From the NCBI GenBank assembly GCA_013400975.1, contig WBMZ01003350.1:85963-149962 (forward strand): a stretch of DNA of 64,000 nucleotides. The letters run 5' to 3'. How positions within the stretch are numbered: the stretch's first letter is position 1; each line of letters opens with the position of its first letter. Shown one piece after another: positions 13,546 to 25,500 of this stretch. The translations under genes and the position numbers were made by a program. Source of the stretch: Atrichornis clamosus (taxonomy: Eukaryota > Chordata > Aves > Passeriformes > Menuridae). The notes beneath the pieces were generated by a model, which was not told where the DNA came from, searched no databases, and saw nothing but the letters and a program-made list of their open reading frames with translations.

Positions 13546-16299
13546 TGATCCTCAGCATATCTGTGTATCCATGTAATAGCAATAATCATGGCTATTCTGA
13601 GACAGCAGAGAGTGCTACTCCAGGGAAGATTAGCTCTTGGTGTAGGTCTTAAGAATTTACTACTTAGTTTGGGAAACATCAGTTGAATATAAAGAAGCAA
13701 TTGTATTGCTACTTTCTTCTTTCTTAATCATGTGCTAGAAGCTTCTTATTAAGGATATTCAAGTGACCTGTGTGACAAATTACTGCCTTAATACTTTTCC
13801 TTATGGGCACTGCCACAATTGTGCTGTCACAAATCCAGCCAGTAACATTCTTTCAACATTCTGCCAGGAGCAGCCCAGAGAATAAACTAGGACACATCAT
13901 TTACTTCTTAGCAGTTTAGTCCCTAAAGAGTGACAGTGCCCAAATTCCTCTCAATTCATGCCCAGTAGGAGGAACTGGGTAACCACTTCTGCTTTTCTCT
14001 TCCTTTTTCATCACTTACCACTTTGAAGAGGACTGACTGTGAATCTCAGACACTGAAAACCAGACCTATCATGTAAATGCAGCACTTCTCTCCTTTTATA
14101 GCAACAGGATTATTTCCTCTAGGTTACTGTATTCTAAGCATACATAATGAAGCCAACACCATCATATTTTCTGGTCCCCAACAGTTGGGTGCTCTACTCT
14201 GGCAAGTGCTTTTCCCTGTTTGGATTGATCCTGTCTTTTCTGAAATCTCTTTGTATCTTTCCTCAAATTTCTGTATCAGTAAGAGCTGATCAAAACTCAG
14301 AATTTCCATAATGTGGAGAAGTCTAATGATGATGGAGTCCTAAGACCCTATACTAGGAATTTTAACATTTCTAGCACTCCTCTGGTTCAGATGCAGCTAG
14401 AGGTGTGCACATTCAAACAGCCATCCATTAAAGCCTAACCAAGGATAAAATAGATAGGCTGTGCAGCTTCAATGTGAATATTTGTTTCTCTACTTTCTCT
14501 TAACTCCTGCAATCTAACTCCTCCACCCAACTATGTGGTGTGCTGATCTCACATCTGCATAAGATACTGACCAACCTCAGGCAATATCAACTTCAAAATA
14601 GACTTTCCATCCTCTCTGGAAGATGTAAAAACATTCAAGTTTGTTCTATAATTAAAAATACAAAAAATGGCAAAATAAAATACTGAAATTGCTTTTCAAA
14701 GTGCTTTGTACCAACTTAGATTGTGTGCAACATCTAAAGTTATAATTGGAATGAGATGCTTTTGGCTGTCAAATTTTAAAAAGGTTCAAAAATATTCCTT
14801 GAAATTTTAAAGAGAATGTGTCTGTGGATGTGAAATACAATTCCAACACCAAACCTGTTAGCCTAAAAATTTTCAGCTGTTTTGCTTTGGTAATTTTGCT
14901 CCTGTTGTCTGAACTGCTGATTGTTTTTACCATTTTCAGTTAATAAGCAGCACATAATTAAACATAAACAAGTTACCACTGCAGCATGACTTGATGGAAA
15001 AGGAGTTACCTCACTGCTACCACGCAACATATGCGGGGCTCTGAATTAGATAAGAATAATGTGGTTTAGCTTTTCCCTGCAGAGTTTCGGTGATTCTGGT
15101 CTCCCCTAAAAAGACATGAACAGAACCAGAGCAAGTATTCACACTAAAAATCACATTGACAAAACAGAAAGGATTTAGTACAACTGCACAGGTCTGTTTT
15201 ACACTCTTTGCTGTTACTTCAGGTATAAGCAGTGAAATTTGGACTTAAATATATTTTCAATACATGTTTATCTGTCCACCTGATTATATTTTCAGGGAAC
15301 AATCATTAAGTGTCTACGTTTCAATCATCTCAATGATTGTGTGGTCAATTTTGAGTGCCTTTTTTTTTTTTTAACCTAGTCTTGTAAAAGGAATCTTTAC
15401 AGCTATAGTGAAACCAGTTCCTGAAAGGAATTTTGCAGGAATATTTAGCTTTGACAGCATAGATAGCCTGGAGAGATGTGTGTTCCCCACCCAGTATAGT
15501 GGATATTTCCTGTATCAGAGCATCCTGGGCACAACTCTCAGAGAACCAGGCAGACATTCAAGAATTCCCTGATCCCCTGCAGCACTACAGCATGGCACAG
15601 AGGGGTCATCTTAACACGGAGCTGCAATAATGCAATGCTAGAGTTAATGTGACAAGCTGCAGACATCACCAAAGCAATATCCTTTAATAACTCCTTACCC
15701 TGCCTCCCCCTCTGCTGCTTATCCTACAAGACAGTTCTCTGCCCAAAACGGGACTTCACCTGGCATGGACTTAATCTGAGTAATAGGGAAAGAAAAGCAC
15801 CAGAACAAGACATAAGGGATCTTCGGGAGTTGCAGCTCACCTCTGTGATTCCTTGCGTTTTCCATCCTTGAATAGTTCTGAACAACCAAGAAGTGAGCAG
15901 CCTTTGTCCTTTACAGACGGGACTGGTCTGGCCTCAGAAGCAACCCACTTTGTGAATACCTCTGCTACGTGAGTCCTGATTTCAATCTATGCTTTACAAG
16001 TATATAGGCAAACAAAGGAAGAAAAAAAGACAAAAAAGAAACCAGACTATCTAGTATCATCTCAAATTAAAAAATGTGAATGACTGCAGGAGCTAGATAC
16101 TTCTACAGCCAGCCACATTCCTAGTATCCCTGTGCACAGTCTGTGTAATTCATAGTATGTTTTATCTATCCTTCAGTAAGTCCATCTGTACGTATGCTAT
16201 AGTTACCACAGGAGAGTTAAAAATACACCCTAGGTGTAGCAATGCATAAGGCAGATCCTCACCAGTAAACTAGGAAATGAGTAATCCCCCACTCTCCTG
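13546..16299. other. Unannotated AT-rich stretch
   Basis: Between the CR1 copy and the putative 16.3 kb promoter. It contains a T-run near 15359-15372. No coding or repeat signal recognised. Confidence 0.6.
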
Positions 16300-16656
16300 A
16301 ACAATTCTTCACAATGACAACTCCCTCCTTCCCGCACACCTACACTCTCACACGCCTGGAGAAGCCGGGGGCGGGGGGAAGCTGAGCTTTGCAATATTGT
16401 CTGGAAGCTCATCAGATCCGGGCTACTTCCAATTAAAGGAGGGAACAAGTTCAAAGCCTCTGCTGATCTCTGCTCTGAAGCTGGCATTATGCTCAGAGAC
16501 AACTGCGCTTGCTGCTGAGACACGAGTCTGCTGAGCCAGAGAAGAGGGTGCACGAGCATGTTCCCTTCAGGAAATTAAAACAAGATAGCAGGGTAACCCC
16601 AAACCTACTCAGGTGGCTTGCACTACTGGAACACTAACTTGAATTAACAGGAGACA
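16300..16656 (+). promoter_or_regulatory. Putative promoter / 5'UTR ahead of an unnamed plus-strand exon
   Basis: Locally GC-enriched stretch with a GC box (GGGGGCGGGG at 16367-16376) and CCAAT-like CTTCCAATTAAAG near 16427. It leads to an ATG with strong context at 16657. Possible acceptor-like sequences, CCCTTCAG near 16569 and AATTAACAG at 16650, mean part of it could be intron. Inference only. Confidence 0.3.
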
Positions 16657-16750
16657 ATGGCAACCAAACCCAACTACAGTGGCTTCCGAGCACTGGCAGA
16701 AGATGCTGATGGGGAGCGAAGACTAAACCGAGGAGATGCACAGAGGGAAG
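16657..16750 (+). CDS. Putative first coding exon of an unidentified plus-strand gene
   Basis: An ATG in strong Kozak context (GAGACAATGG, purine at -3 and G at +4) opens a hydrophilic peptide beginning MATKPNYSGFRALAEDADGE. It runs 31 codons plus one base to AAG|GTAATC, a plausible donor. The composition looks protein-like: charged, with few low-complexity residues, as in cytoplasmic N-termini. I do not recognise the family and cannot find exon 2 by eye. If real, the gene would be transcribed toward the 3' end of PPP1CB. It may also be a chance open segment. Confidence 0.33.
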
Positions 16751-19704
16751 GTAATCCTGGCACTGTGTGGATCTGAAAGGTTCCAAGCTGGAGGCTACTT
16801 TGCAGCGTTGGCTTTTTACCCCTCCCTAAATGCATGCACTTCTAAAGTCTCTGGTTTTCAGATCCTAGATATTGTACTGGGAAATTAAGAAACAGCCTTC
16901 CAGGGAGAACATTAAGATATTTCAGCAACTATCAGGAAAACATGCTTGAAGATAAGCTGTGTAATTTTTCACATTATTTCCCTTCTACCAACTGTTCAAG
17001 GATTCTCAATTGAGATAAAAATTACCCAGTTTCTGCCATCAGCTTGGGCCTGGATCTTTTGCATCATCCATCGAGTGTAGAGTCAGTTCACTGACTAGAA
17101 ATGGAGCTACAAACACACACCTTGCATTGCCGCTACAAGTACAGTGACAACAGTTGAGGCAGGTCCCTCTATAAGCTTTATCTGGTCCTTGAATATCATT
17201 AAAGAAGGGAAGAGGAGTGGGGAGAAAATAGATACTTACATGCTTGTGATACAAAACAACTTTAAGAAGAGGTAGGTTCCTACTGCCCTCTGCTGTAACA
17301 TCCTTACAGAACTTCCGAGAAGGAAGCAGCACCAAGCACAACAGGCTGACGTGCACACTGGGTGTTACATTCAGATGGTATTAAAACTGTGGAGAGTGGA
17401 ACAAGACAGCTAGAACAGTAGGCTTTGGTTTCTTGCTGCTGCTTTTAATTCTTGAAGTGTATATATACTTTCCAGATGTTGACCCAGGCTGTACCAAACC
17501 ACTGATAAGTCTCCCTAGCAAAATGCTCCAGTGAAGCTGCCTGAAGTTTCTTTTGCCCTGCACAATCACTGCAGCACCAGAAACACACCAAGTTTTCCTA
17601 GCAGCAAAATGGGTTGCTTTGACTGGACAACCCGAGTGGTTTATATACATTTAAAAAGGAAGTAAAAAAAGTCTATTAATCATCTTCATGTAAGACAGCA
17701 ATATCACTAAGGTAAAGGAAAACAAACAAAGCTGGCCACTGTACAATACTGACGTCTATTTGCAAGTTCATCTACATTTACAGAATTCCTTTCAGCTCTT
17801 TTTCCAGTAGTTCTTGATGTTTCTTTGAAGTTTTGTAGCTTTTGGAGACTTCCTACAGAGCTTATACAGCAAAACTTGAACAACATTTTATTCCATTCAT
17901 TTTTGTCTGTGTTCTTTCCCTTTGCTACTCAAACACCAACAACACTAAATTTACTGAAGCTGGCTAAGATATACCATGTTTCTTCTCTTGCCTCTACTGT
18001 TCATGCAAACAAAATCACTTCCTATAGAAAACAAGATATATTTAGGGGCAGTAAACAAGATGCATCTATTTAGTTTGACACCACAGCCCTCCCCCCTCCC
18101 AAAATAAAACAGACATCACAATGATGGGAGGAAGCACGACCGCAAACATGACAATTTTAGCTCAGCACATGCATGTGTGAAAGATTGCATATGTAACACA
18201 TTGTCACACAGAGAGGCTACACATAAATATAAACAGAGGATGAGGTTCTCGATGCCATTTGGCTATACACATACTTCCCATGACAAAGGAGAGGAACAGA
18301 CATTGAAATCACTGTAGTGGACTTGAAAGCCTCTTCTGTGAACAGTTTCTGACACCAACATTTACTTTTGCTTGTAATTTCATTCCTAAAGTCTTTTCAA
18401 TGACTCTGCAAAAGTAGTTGTATTTAAGGGAGAATAGAAGCCTGTGTCAAGGCTGCAACACATGGACACTGCACGGGCAAGGTACTGACCCACAGATAAA
18501 TCCACACCTGCACTTATCTACACCCTCATACAACACTAACTAGACTCCTTGCCTTTCTACTACCCTCTCTGAACTTTGGATCAAGTTTCCTGTATGAGCT
18601 GCTATCCCTTCAAAGAAAGGAGGACATAATTACAGCTCTCAAATGGCCTGAGGCATTCAATTTCTTATTTTTTTTTAAGTTCTGTATTCAGCTTAGATGA
18701 AAAGCACAAACAGTAACTTAATGAGGCATTTGAGTTATGGGAAATCCTGGGAAAAAACTGCAGAACAGAGCCTGCAGGCAACTGCACAAATGCTAGTGAG
18801 ATTTGTGATTCTGCGAGGTTTTCAGGATAATATCAAATGACTGGAGTAAATATGTTCAAGGAATGGGCTGGATCTTTTTAAAGACATGATGCTAATCTTA
18901 AACCGTATTTGTCTGTAGTATACAGATGTACAGGTGGATGCCTGCTACCCCCGTGTTAACCCTTTAGATTTGAGTTGAGCCTTCTTCATGGTGACACTTT
19001 TTTTGCCTTCTTAGCAAACAGTTCCACTTTAACAATTTTTCTAGGTGAGATTAAAAACGCATTTTGCCCACATTAAAAAAATCCTGCAAATAAGAACAGA
19101 CTTTGAAAATTGAATTAGAAATTTGGAAGAGAGTTTATTTGGAGTCTAGGATGTGGCTTCAGGGAAAGAGTGCCCCAGCACAGGCGACTCCCTATCTCTT
19201 CATGGAGGATTTGTCACCTTGTCCCCAGGAGCTGGATTTGGTGCCCGGATGGGCTGCCCCCAAATGCTTGAGCCCTGGCATACTGTGGGACCACCTCTGC
19301 CATCTTCTTCCTTTCTATCACAATTTACAAAAACAAAGGAAATTACGTCAAAAGTTAGCATCAGAAAAGATAAAAAGATCGATTGGTCAGAAAGCACAGG
19401 GATTACCCTTGCCCATGTAAATTTCTTTGGGGCATAGCAAAACGTCTTACCTTCAACTGCAGCATGAGATAAACAATGCCAAACCATCTCTGCTTAAAGG
19501 TTGGTGGTCTTTGATGCAATGGTTTTGGGTCTATTTGGACCTCAGAGACCCCCACCCCTTTGGGAACAGTGGCTAAAGTCAACAGTAGTGTGATTGATTC
19601 CAGGGGCTCTCTGCTAACCAAGACCTGTGCTTCAGCAGCAGCCGGGGCTGTACGTGTGTGTCAGCACTGCAAGACGCTCGTGGGAGAGCTGCAGTATCCC
19701 ACTG
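16751..19704. other. Unannotated stretch after the putative 16.7 kb exon
   Basis: No recognisable exon, RNA gene or repeat. Overlapping plus-strand frames at 19.1-19.4 kb have no family signature. Confidence 0.6.
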
Positions 19705-19843
19705 CTTCCTGGAAGAGTGCAAGGCCAGGCTGGACGTGGCTCAGAGCAACCTGGTCTAGTGGGAGGCGTCCCTGTCACGGAGGGGGGTTGGAACTAGATG
19801 TCTCTAAGTTCCTTCCAACCCAAACCATTCTGTGATTCTGTGA
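19705..19843 (+). mobile_element. CR1 LINE 3' fragment (plus orientation)
   Basis: Contains CAAGGCCAGGCTGGACG, GAGCAACCTGGTCTAGTGGG, GGGGGTTGGAACTAGATG, TCCTTCCAACCC and ends with the tandem octamer-like ATTCTGTGATTCTGTGA typical of CR1 termini. 5'-truncated. Confidence 0.93.
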
Positions 19844-22223
19844 ATAATGTACAAAATATATGAGGAAGGACTGGGGACACCTGTCTATAGGTCACAGATG
19901 TCATAAGCTTTGGAGAACATCTGATTCCTCTTTGATGTTGATTCTTAACTAGCAGTACACAAGATGGAAGAGCCTACTATCTCTCTGTCACACTATATAT
20001 GTGAAATTAAAACCAATGACAAAACTTAGGGGTTGAAACAGCAGGTCAAAAGCCACATTCTGCTTCAAAGTGCAACCACACAATTTTGCTGAGGTCAAAG
20101 AACACTAGGAAAAAGTCAGGTTTTTATTTTTAATAAGAAGAGATGGGTGGAAGGCGTGACAAAACACTGCTTTGCTAAGCCCTAAGGGACCAGCAAGCTT
20201 CTCAAGAAAGGATCAGACATGTAGAGGTTCTAGTTACTAACTGGGGAAAGCATGCATGAACAGGCTAAAGATGTGAAACAGTTAAAGAAAGGTTAGAGCT
20301 TGCATTAATGTACTTTGCTGCCATGTCAAAGAGCTCCTGTTTATGATCCTGATCTGGATAAGTGATTGAACACTTTCATAGAGTTCAGTACACAAATAGT
20401 CCTAATGATTAAACACCTCTGTGTTTAATTAAGTACACACTTAGGTTCTCCACTAAATCAGTGTTTAAAAGGATTAAGGACTGCTAATCCATATAAAAGC
20501 TACCTTCTGGGTTATATAGTTGAAGAATGTGATTGAATAAATTGATGTGAAAGGCTAATTTCTACTACTGTGCCACACAATTTTTCAATAGTGCAAAACT
20601 ACCAAAATCTAAAGTAAAACCAACTGAACCCTAACACGAGCAAGACTTACTGGCTTTAAAAGCAGTACTGAAATCACAGGACAGTAGTATGACAAGAAAT
20701 GTCAAAATGTTTCTGGTTTCACCTTCATCTTTAATTAATTCTCACATTTGCAAAAAACCTTCTCTTTTGTAACATTTCTTTTACCCACTAGAAAAGAATA
20801 TAGATACAGCAAATCTTAAATTATATACTATGTCAAATCCTAAATTATCTACTCTTCCTCTTGACGTACAAATTATCTCATGGAGGTTGGTTATCCAAGT
20901 GGAAGTCAAGGCCTGTCCTCTTGCTCCCACAAGCTAGTCTGATTGATTAAACAAATCCATCTGAACAACTGATAGGTACTACTGTCTGCAGACTCTGCAA
21001 AAGCAAAGTCCATATGGCTACAACACTTCTTCACCAACAGTTACAAAGTCCCAAACCCCTTGATGAGTAAAAGGCAGATGAAGCAGAGCTGCTCTCTACT
21101 GGAAATGTAAGGAGAGAAGAAGCAGTATCACCTTATTTCGTCATTAGCACAATAAAGTGTCTCCCTGGGGCAGGTCAGCAACATAAAGGTACAGGTTTAT
21201 CATGAGGTTTTTTTCTCTTCCTTAGAGAACAGTCTTACGAGGGAGTAGCCAATTGCTTGAGTGAGAATTCAATTTCTTAAGACTGTGTTGGGGTGAGGCC
21301 CGCATGGCATAATCTTCCTCTTCATCATACACCTTACACAGGTTCCAGCATCCAACACAGTCCTTGAGCAGCTGATCTCACACACTTCCAAACCACTTTC
21401 CTGAGGGATAAAGAGGCAGAGACTGCTCTTCCCATTCAGCAGAGGGTTACAGAACACAATATACACAAATGTCCAAGTTCAGTTCCTACTTCCACTAGCT
21501 CAGTTCTGTTGCATGTCACCTGTCCAAAGTTACTTTCCCTTCAAAGGAGACCCTTTCCTCTCAGCAGGCAGCTGGCAGCTCTCTCTTCCTTAGTAACAGT
21601 CTTGAAATAAACCTAGATGAAATTTCAGGTTGCTGAGGTTTCCAGGTCACCTTTTATTCCTCATATATGTAGGATTAGGCTTTGGGGCAACTTTCCTGGA
21701 GTTCAAATTGTACAGTCATTAGATACCAAACAGGATGATTACAATGAGAGGAGCTATTGGAAAGGGCTTCACTGAGGCTGCAACAGTCCCATTATGCAGC
21801 TTCCTTCAGGATGCATTTATTAGTCTTGCAGGACTTGCAGACATGTCCACGCAGGAGTTAACTAAAGAGGGCCTGAGACTGGGGCCATGCACTACCATAC
21901 AGCTGGTGTGTTTAATTTTTAGTACAAACCTTGACACACTTTTCACCCATGTCAAAATGCCACTTGCAACATCCACATGTACCATTTCCACACTGCAGAA
22001 GAAAGTTTTGGCAATGCACAAGAACTTATGAGTGAGAGGGCAGAAGATTTCTGTTATCTAGACTCGGTACATCTCACTACAGACATTCTTTTATGACTAC
22101 TTGACAAAATATCTAAGACAACAGAGACAGACTGAGTGTTTGATCTGAAAAGACTTATTATGTACAGGTATGTATTACAGGAACTGACTAGGAACTGACT
22201 TAGTTTTTTAGTTCATGGTTATG
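19844..22223. other. Unannotated stretch between two CR1 fragments
   Basis: AT-rich. An imperfect-boundary tandem duplication of GGAACTGACT lies at 22180-22200. Nothing else recognised. Confidence 0.6.
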
Positions 22224-22290
22224 TAGAATCATAAAATCATTTAGATTGGAAAAGACATCTAAGGTCATCAAATCCAACCATGAGGTAGTG
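22224..22290 (-). mobile_element. Short CR1 LINE 3' fragment (minus orientation)
   Basis: The plus strand reads AGAATCATAAAATCATTTAG, then TTGGAAAAGAC and GTCATCAAATCCAACC, which is the reverse complement of the CR1 3' end. Only the last 60-70 bp remain. Confidence 0.85.
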
Positions 22291-22489
22291 TTAGTTCTTC
22301 TCCTGGTGTGACTTCTCACCAAAATCAGTGGGAAGTGAGTATGTGCAAGAGGACACTGGCCTTTTCACCAGCAAGGTTATGCCTACCCTACTGCTGTTCT
22401 GCATCATTGAAAACACAGAAAGGAGATCATAGCAAGAGGTAGCAGCAACAGTACCTGTGGCAGAGCAGCAGCTCAGAAAGGAAGATGCA

Positions 22490-22503
22490 GTTGCCAGGGC
22501 AAC
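22490..22503. promoter_or_regulatory. RFX X-box-like palindrome
   Basis: GTTGCCAGGGCAAC is two perfect 6-bp half sites (GTTGCC / GGCAAC) around a 2-bp spacer, matching the RFX-family X-box consensus (GTTRCCNNGGYAAC type). It lies in a GC-richer patch (22.45-22.68 kb) with no recognised gene start. Function is unproven. Confidence 0.5.
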
Positions 22504-25500
22504 AAAAGAGTGCAGAGGTTCTGGGCATCATCTCCTGGACTCCCACAGAGAGTGAGGTTTTGCTCTGGCAGAGCCAAGAGCACAGGAGGCACTACCACCA
22601 TGTGCCCTCCCACAGGGTGGAACTCTTCCTCTGGGACACAGGGCTCAGCTGGCACAGGCAGCACAACACATCTCGTTAGCTGAAGCCAGACAGAGCCTCT
22701 TTCTGTTTAGCAGAAGTTCCAGCTGCTTTCAGAAATCCCAATGATAAAGTACAAGCCAAAAGAAAGGAATCCAGATCCTATCTTTCCATTTAGTTCCAAA
22801 TTAGCAACTGTAGCCCTTTAAATTGTTGCTTTTTTTGCCATCATCCATGAGAAAAGCAGTTGCTTGTCATGCTTCAGTTAACACATGACCTGACAGGTTT
22901 TTTGTTAGGATCCAACAAAAGACAGTCTGCAGATATTAATCATCAGACAAGCTTCAAATGAGACTTTTATGTTCATTAAAAGGCTGATTCCATGCAGTAG
23001 TAGATAAACCTTGAGCCCAAGTAGATGGCTTTTGTACAGTGTGAGACGAAACCTTTGCCTTCCAGGTTTTTTTTGGATACTACTTGCTAATGATCCATGC
23101 AGGATTCTGGCCAGAAAAGCTGACTCACTAGGGCTGGCCTGCCTCAAAATACAACCATCACAGCACTGAAAGCTTCACACTGGGAATGGCTGACATGGAA
23201 AACAAGCATTTTTCAGTGCCCAGGGCACTTTGTGCAGCATTCATTTCCATTTAGGTAGTTTTCCAAGGATTTCCATGTTCCTTGGACAGTACACTTGCTG
23301 TGCAGTAAGGATCAAGAAGAGTTAACAAGTTATCTTTACTGCCATTCCTTTTCGTGGAAGTGAGACTGATTCCTTGTAACTGCAAAACTGCTGTGCCTGG
23401 GGCTTCTGAAATGAGCTGGACATGTATGTTCCATCTGTTTAAAAAGTAATTACAGGGATCAACATAAGCTCCTTGCTTTTTATGGAACAACATTTGCTCT
23501 TATTAGTGAAATAGCATTTCAAGGAAGTCAGTAACCACAGAAATATATTGGCTGTGGATGCAGCTATATTCTGTAACTCAGTGTGTTTTATGAATTTGAA
23601 ATACAACATTTAATATGCCTGGCAAATAAGTTTTTTCTCCAAAATAACTGCTATAACAACGGTTTGAACTAAAGTAATGCGTGATACAGGGAAATCTCCT
23701 AATGCAAGACAATCACTTGCTTAAAAAAAGATATTAACACACTGATGCTTCATCAACAAATAGTTAAACCTCTCTACCTACCATGCATGGGGTACTGACA
23801 CAGGGGACATTCAGGAACATGCCCGTATGGCCATGAGACAACAACAGATGGTACATGATTGCAGTTAATGTTCCAATCTGTGACAGTTTGGAGTTCTTAA
23901 AAAAAGACAGTCTCACATTACCTCACGTCATAAATAGGGTCTGAACTGTTGCAATAGAAGCACGAGGGGGCAGCATCTTAAGGAGTTCAACTCTGGAAGA
24001 AGAAGTCAAGGAAGTTTAGAAATATGCCAGGTCCAGGGTACATAGACTGAACTCTAGGTATTCAGGTTTGTGGTTCAGTCCTCCAATCTCCCTGCAGCGT
24101 CTCCACAGTCCTTAAGAACATCCTGCCAGGAGGAGGAAGTGTTTGATATACAGATGACCTGCCACTGAAAACAGCCTCGGTTTTTTGTTTCTAGACATTC
24201 TTAGTCACTTGTGACTATTGCTGAAGACACAGAATTCTTGGGAAATACTCATTGTTAGCATAAGAGGCCTTCATTTTGGCAGATAAGTCTTTCTCTGTGT
24301 AAAATGGTGAAAGAAGCATTACATAAATTCTATAACTATCTTTGTTATAGATTACAGAACTCAACTGAAGAATTTTTTTAGGTAGCAAAAGAAGGACCTA
24401 GATGCTATTTTCCTAAATAACTGCAGCTCATGTTTAAGCAAGTAAAGTCATCTCTCTGACTTCATATGAAAGGCCACTTTGTCTACTCTTTTGGCCAGCA
24501 GCATCACACCTTTCAAAGATCTCTTTGTTTCTTGGGGTTGATCACACTGAGTTATGTTGTTTATTAAACAGTATTACCAACCATTACCACCTCCAGCTGA
24601 ATAACCATAGAAAAGGTCACCTGGATACCAGGAAAACACTTGCTAAAGCAGCACAGAACACGTAAACACCTCTTCAGGGTACGTTACCTTTACTTTATGC
24701 TACTGCAATTGAGTTGCTTCTTTTAACTTTGCTTTTAATGAGCTTGGGTGTCTAGTGCAATTCAGGGGTGATGAACTCTCAAGATGGCCACCCAAACAAG
24801 GAAGTCAGAAGACACTTGAAAATGTATATATACACACACAAACACCTACCTATAAGAAAGGATGTCAGCAGAAGCCACAAACCAATAAACATGAAGCAGA
24901 AGTAAAAGAAATAAAGGCAGATTTTCAGACTGGAGAAAGAGGATACATAAAGACCACCATAAGTGGGTACGAAACTACACAAGGAACTTATTTCCCATAA
25001 GGCCTACAATGCTTAGTACTCCCAGAATGAAAATACTAAAGCTGGATGAAGTCATATGTGTACCATTTTCTTGGAAAATAAAAAAGGCAGTCTTACTGAA
25101 ACAAGAGGTAAACATCAACTGCAGCACATCACTTTTGTGTTTCCTATAGGAAAATGGATAAAACCAGTTGACTTTCAAGTATTATTTCAGAGAGGAATTT
25201 TGAGTGGTTTCTGGTAAAAGTTAGCAGTAGGCTCAGATGCCTATCTCAAAGTAACATGGGTGTCATTCCAATGCCCTCTCCTCGCTTCACTTGCTATTGT
25301 TTCTCTTGTAAGTTGTACATGGCAATGTATACTTTCTCCTACACGGACAAATGTACAATGACTTTTAATATCACAGGCTAATGCCATGTAAATTTAGGCA
25401 TACATGCTGGTTTTTTAAGAAATGGAGACATATGTAAAACAAATGTAAAACTGAGTTTTAGAAAATTAGACACTTGAAGTTTGTGAACAGGAACAGCAAG

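Noticed and set aside
13170..13700. 176-codon minus-strand frame as a possible host gene
   Set aside because: Its C-terminal part carries CR1 reverse-transcriptase signatures ([18 protein letters not shown]), so it is LINE sequence plus flanking readthrough.
19103..19437. Two overlapping plus-strand frames near 19.1-19.4 kb as possible second exons of the 16.7 kb gene
   Set aside because: Neither joins convincingly in frame with recognisable splice sites and neither has a domain.
22485..22679. 64-codon plus-strand frame starting over the X-box
   Set aside because: The opposite strand is equally open and no family is recognised; the GC-richer composition explains both.
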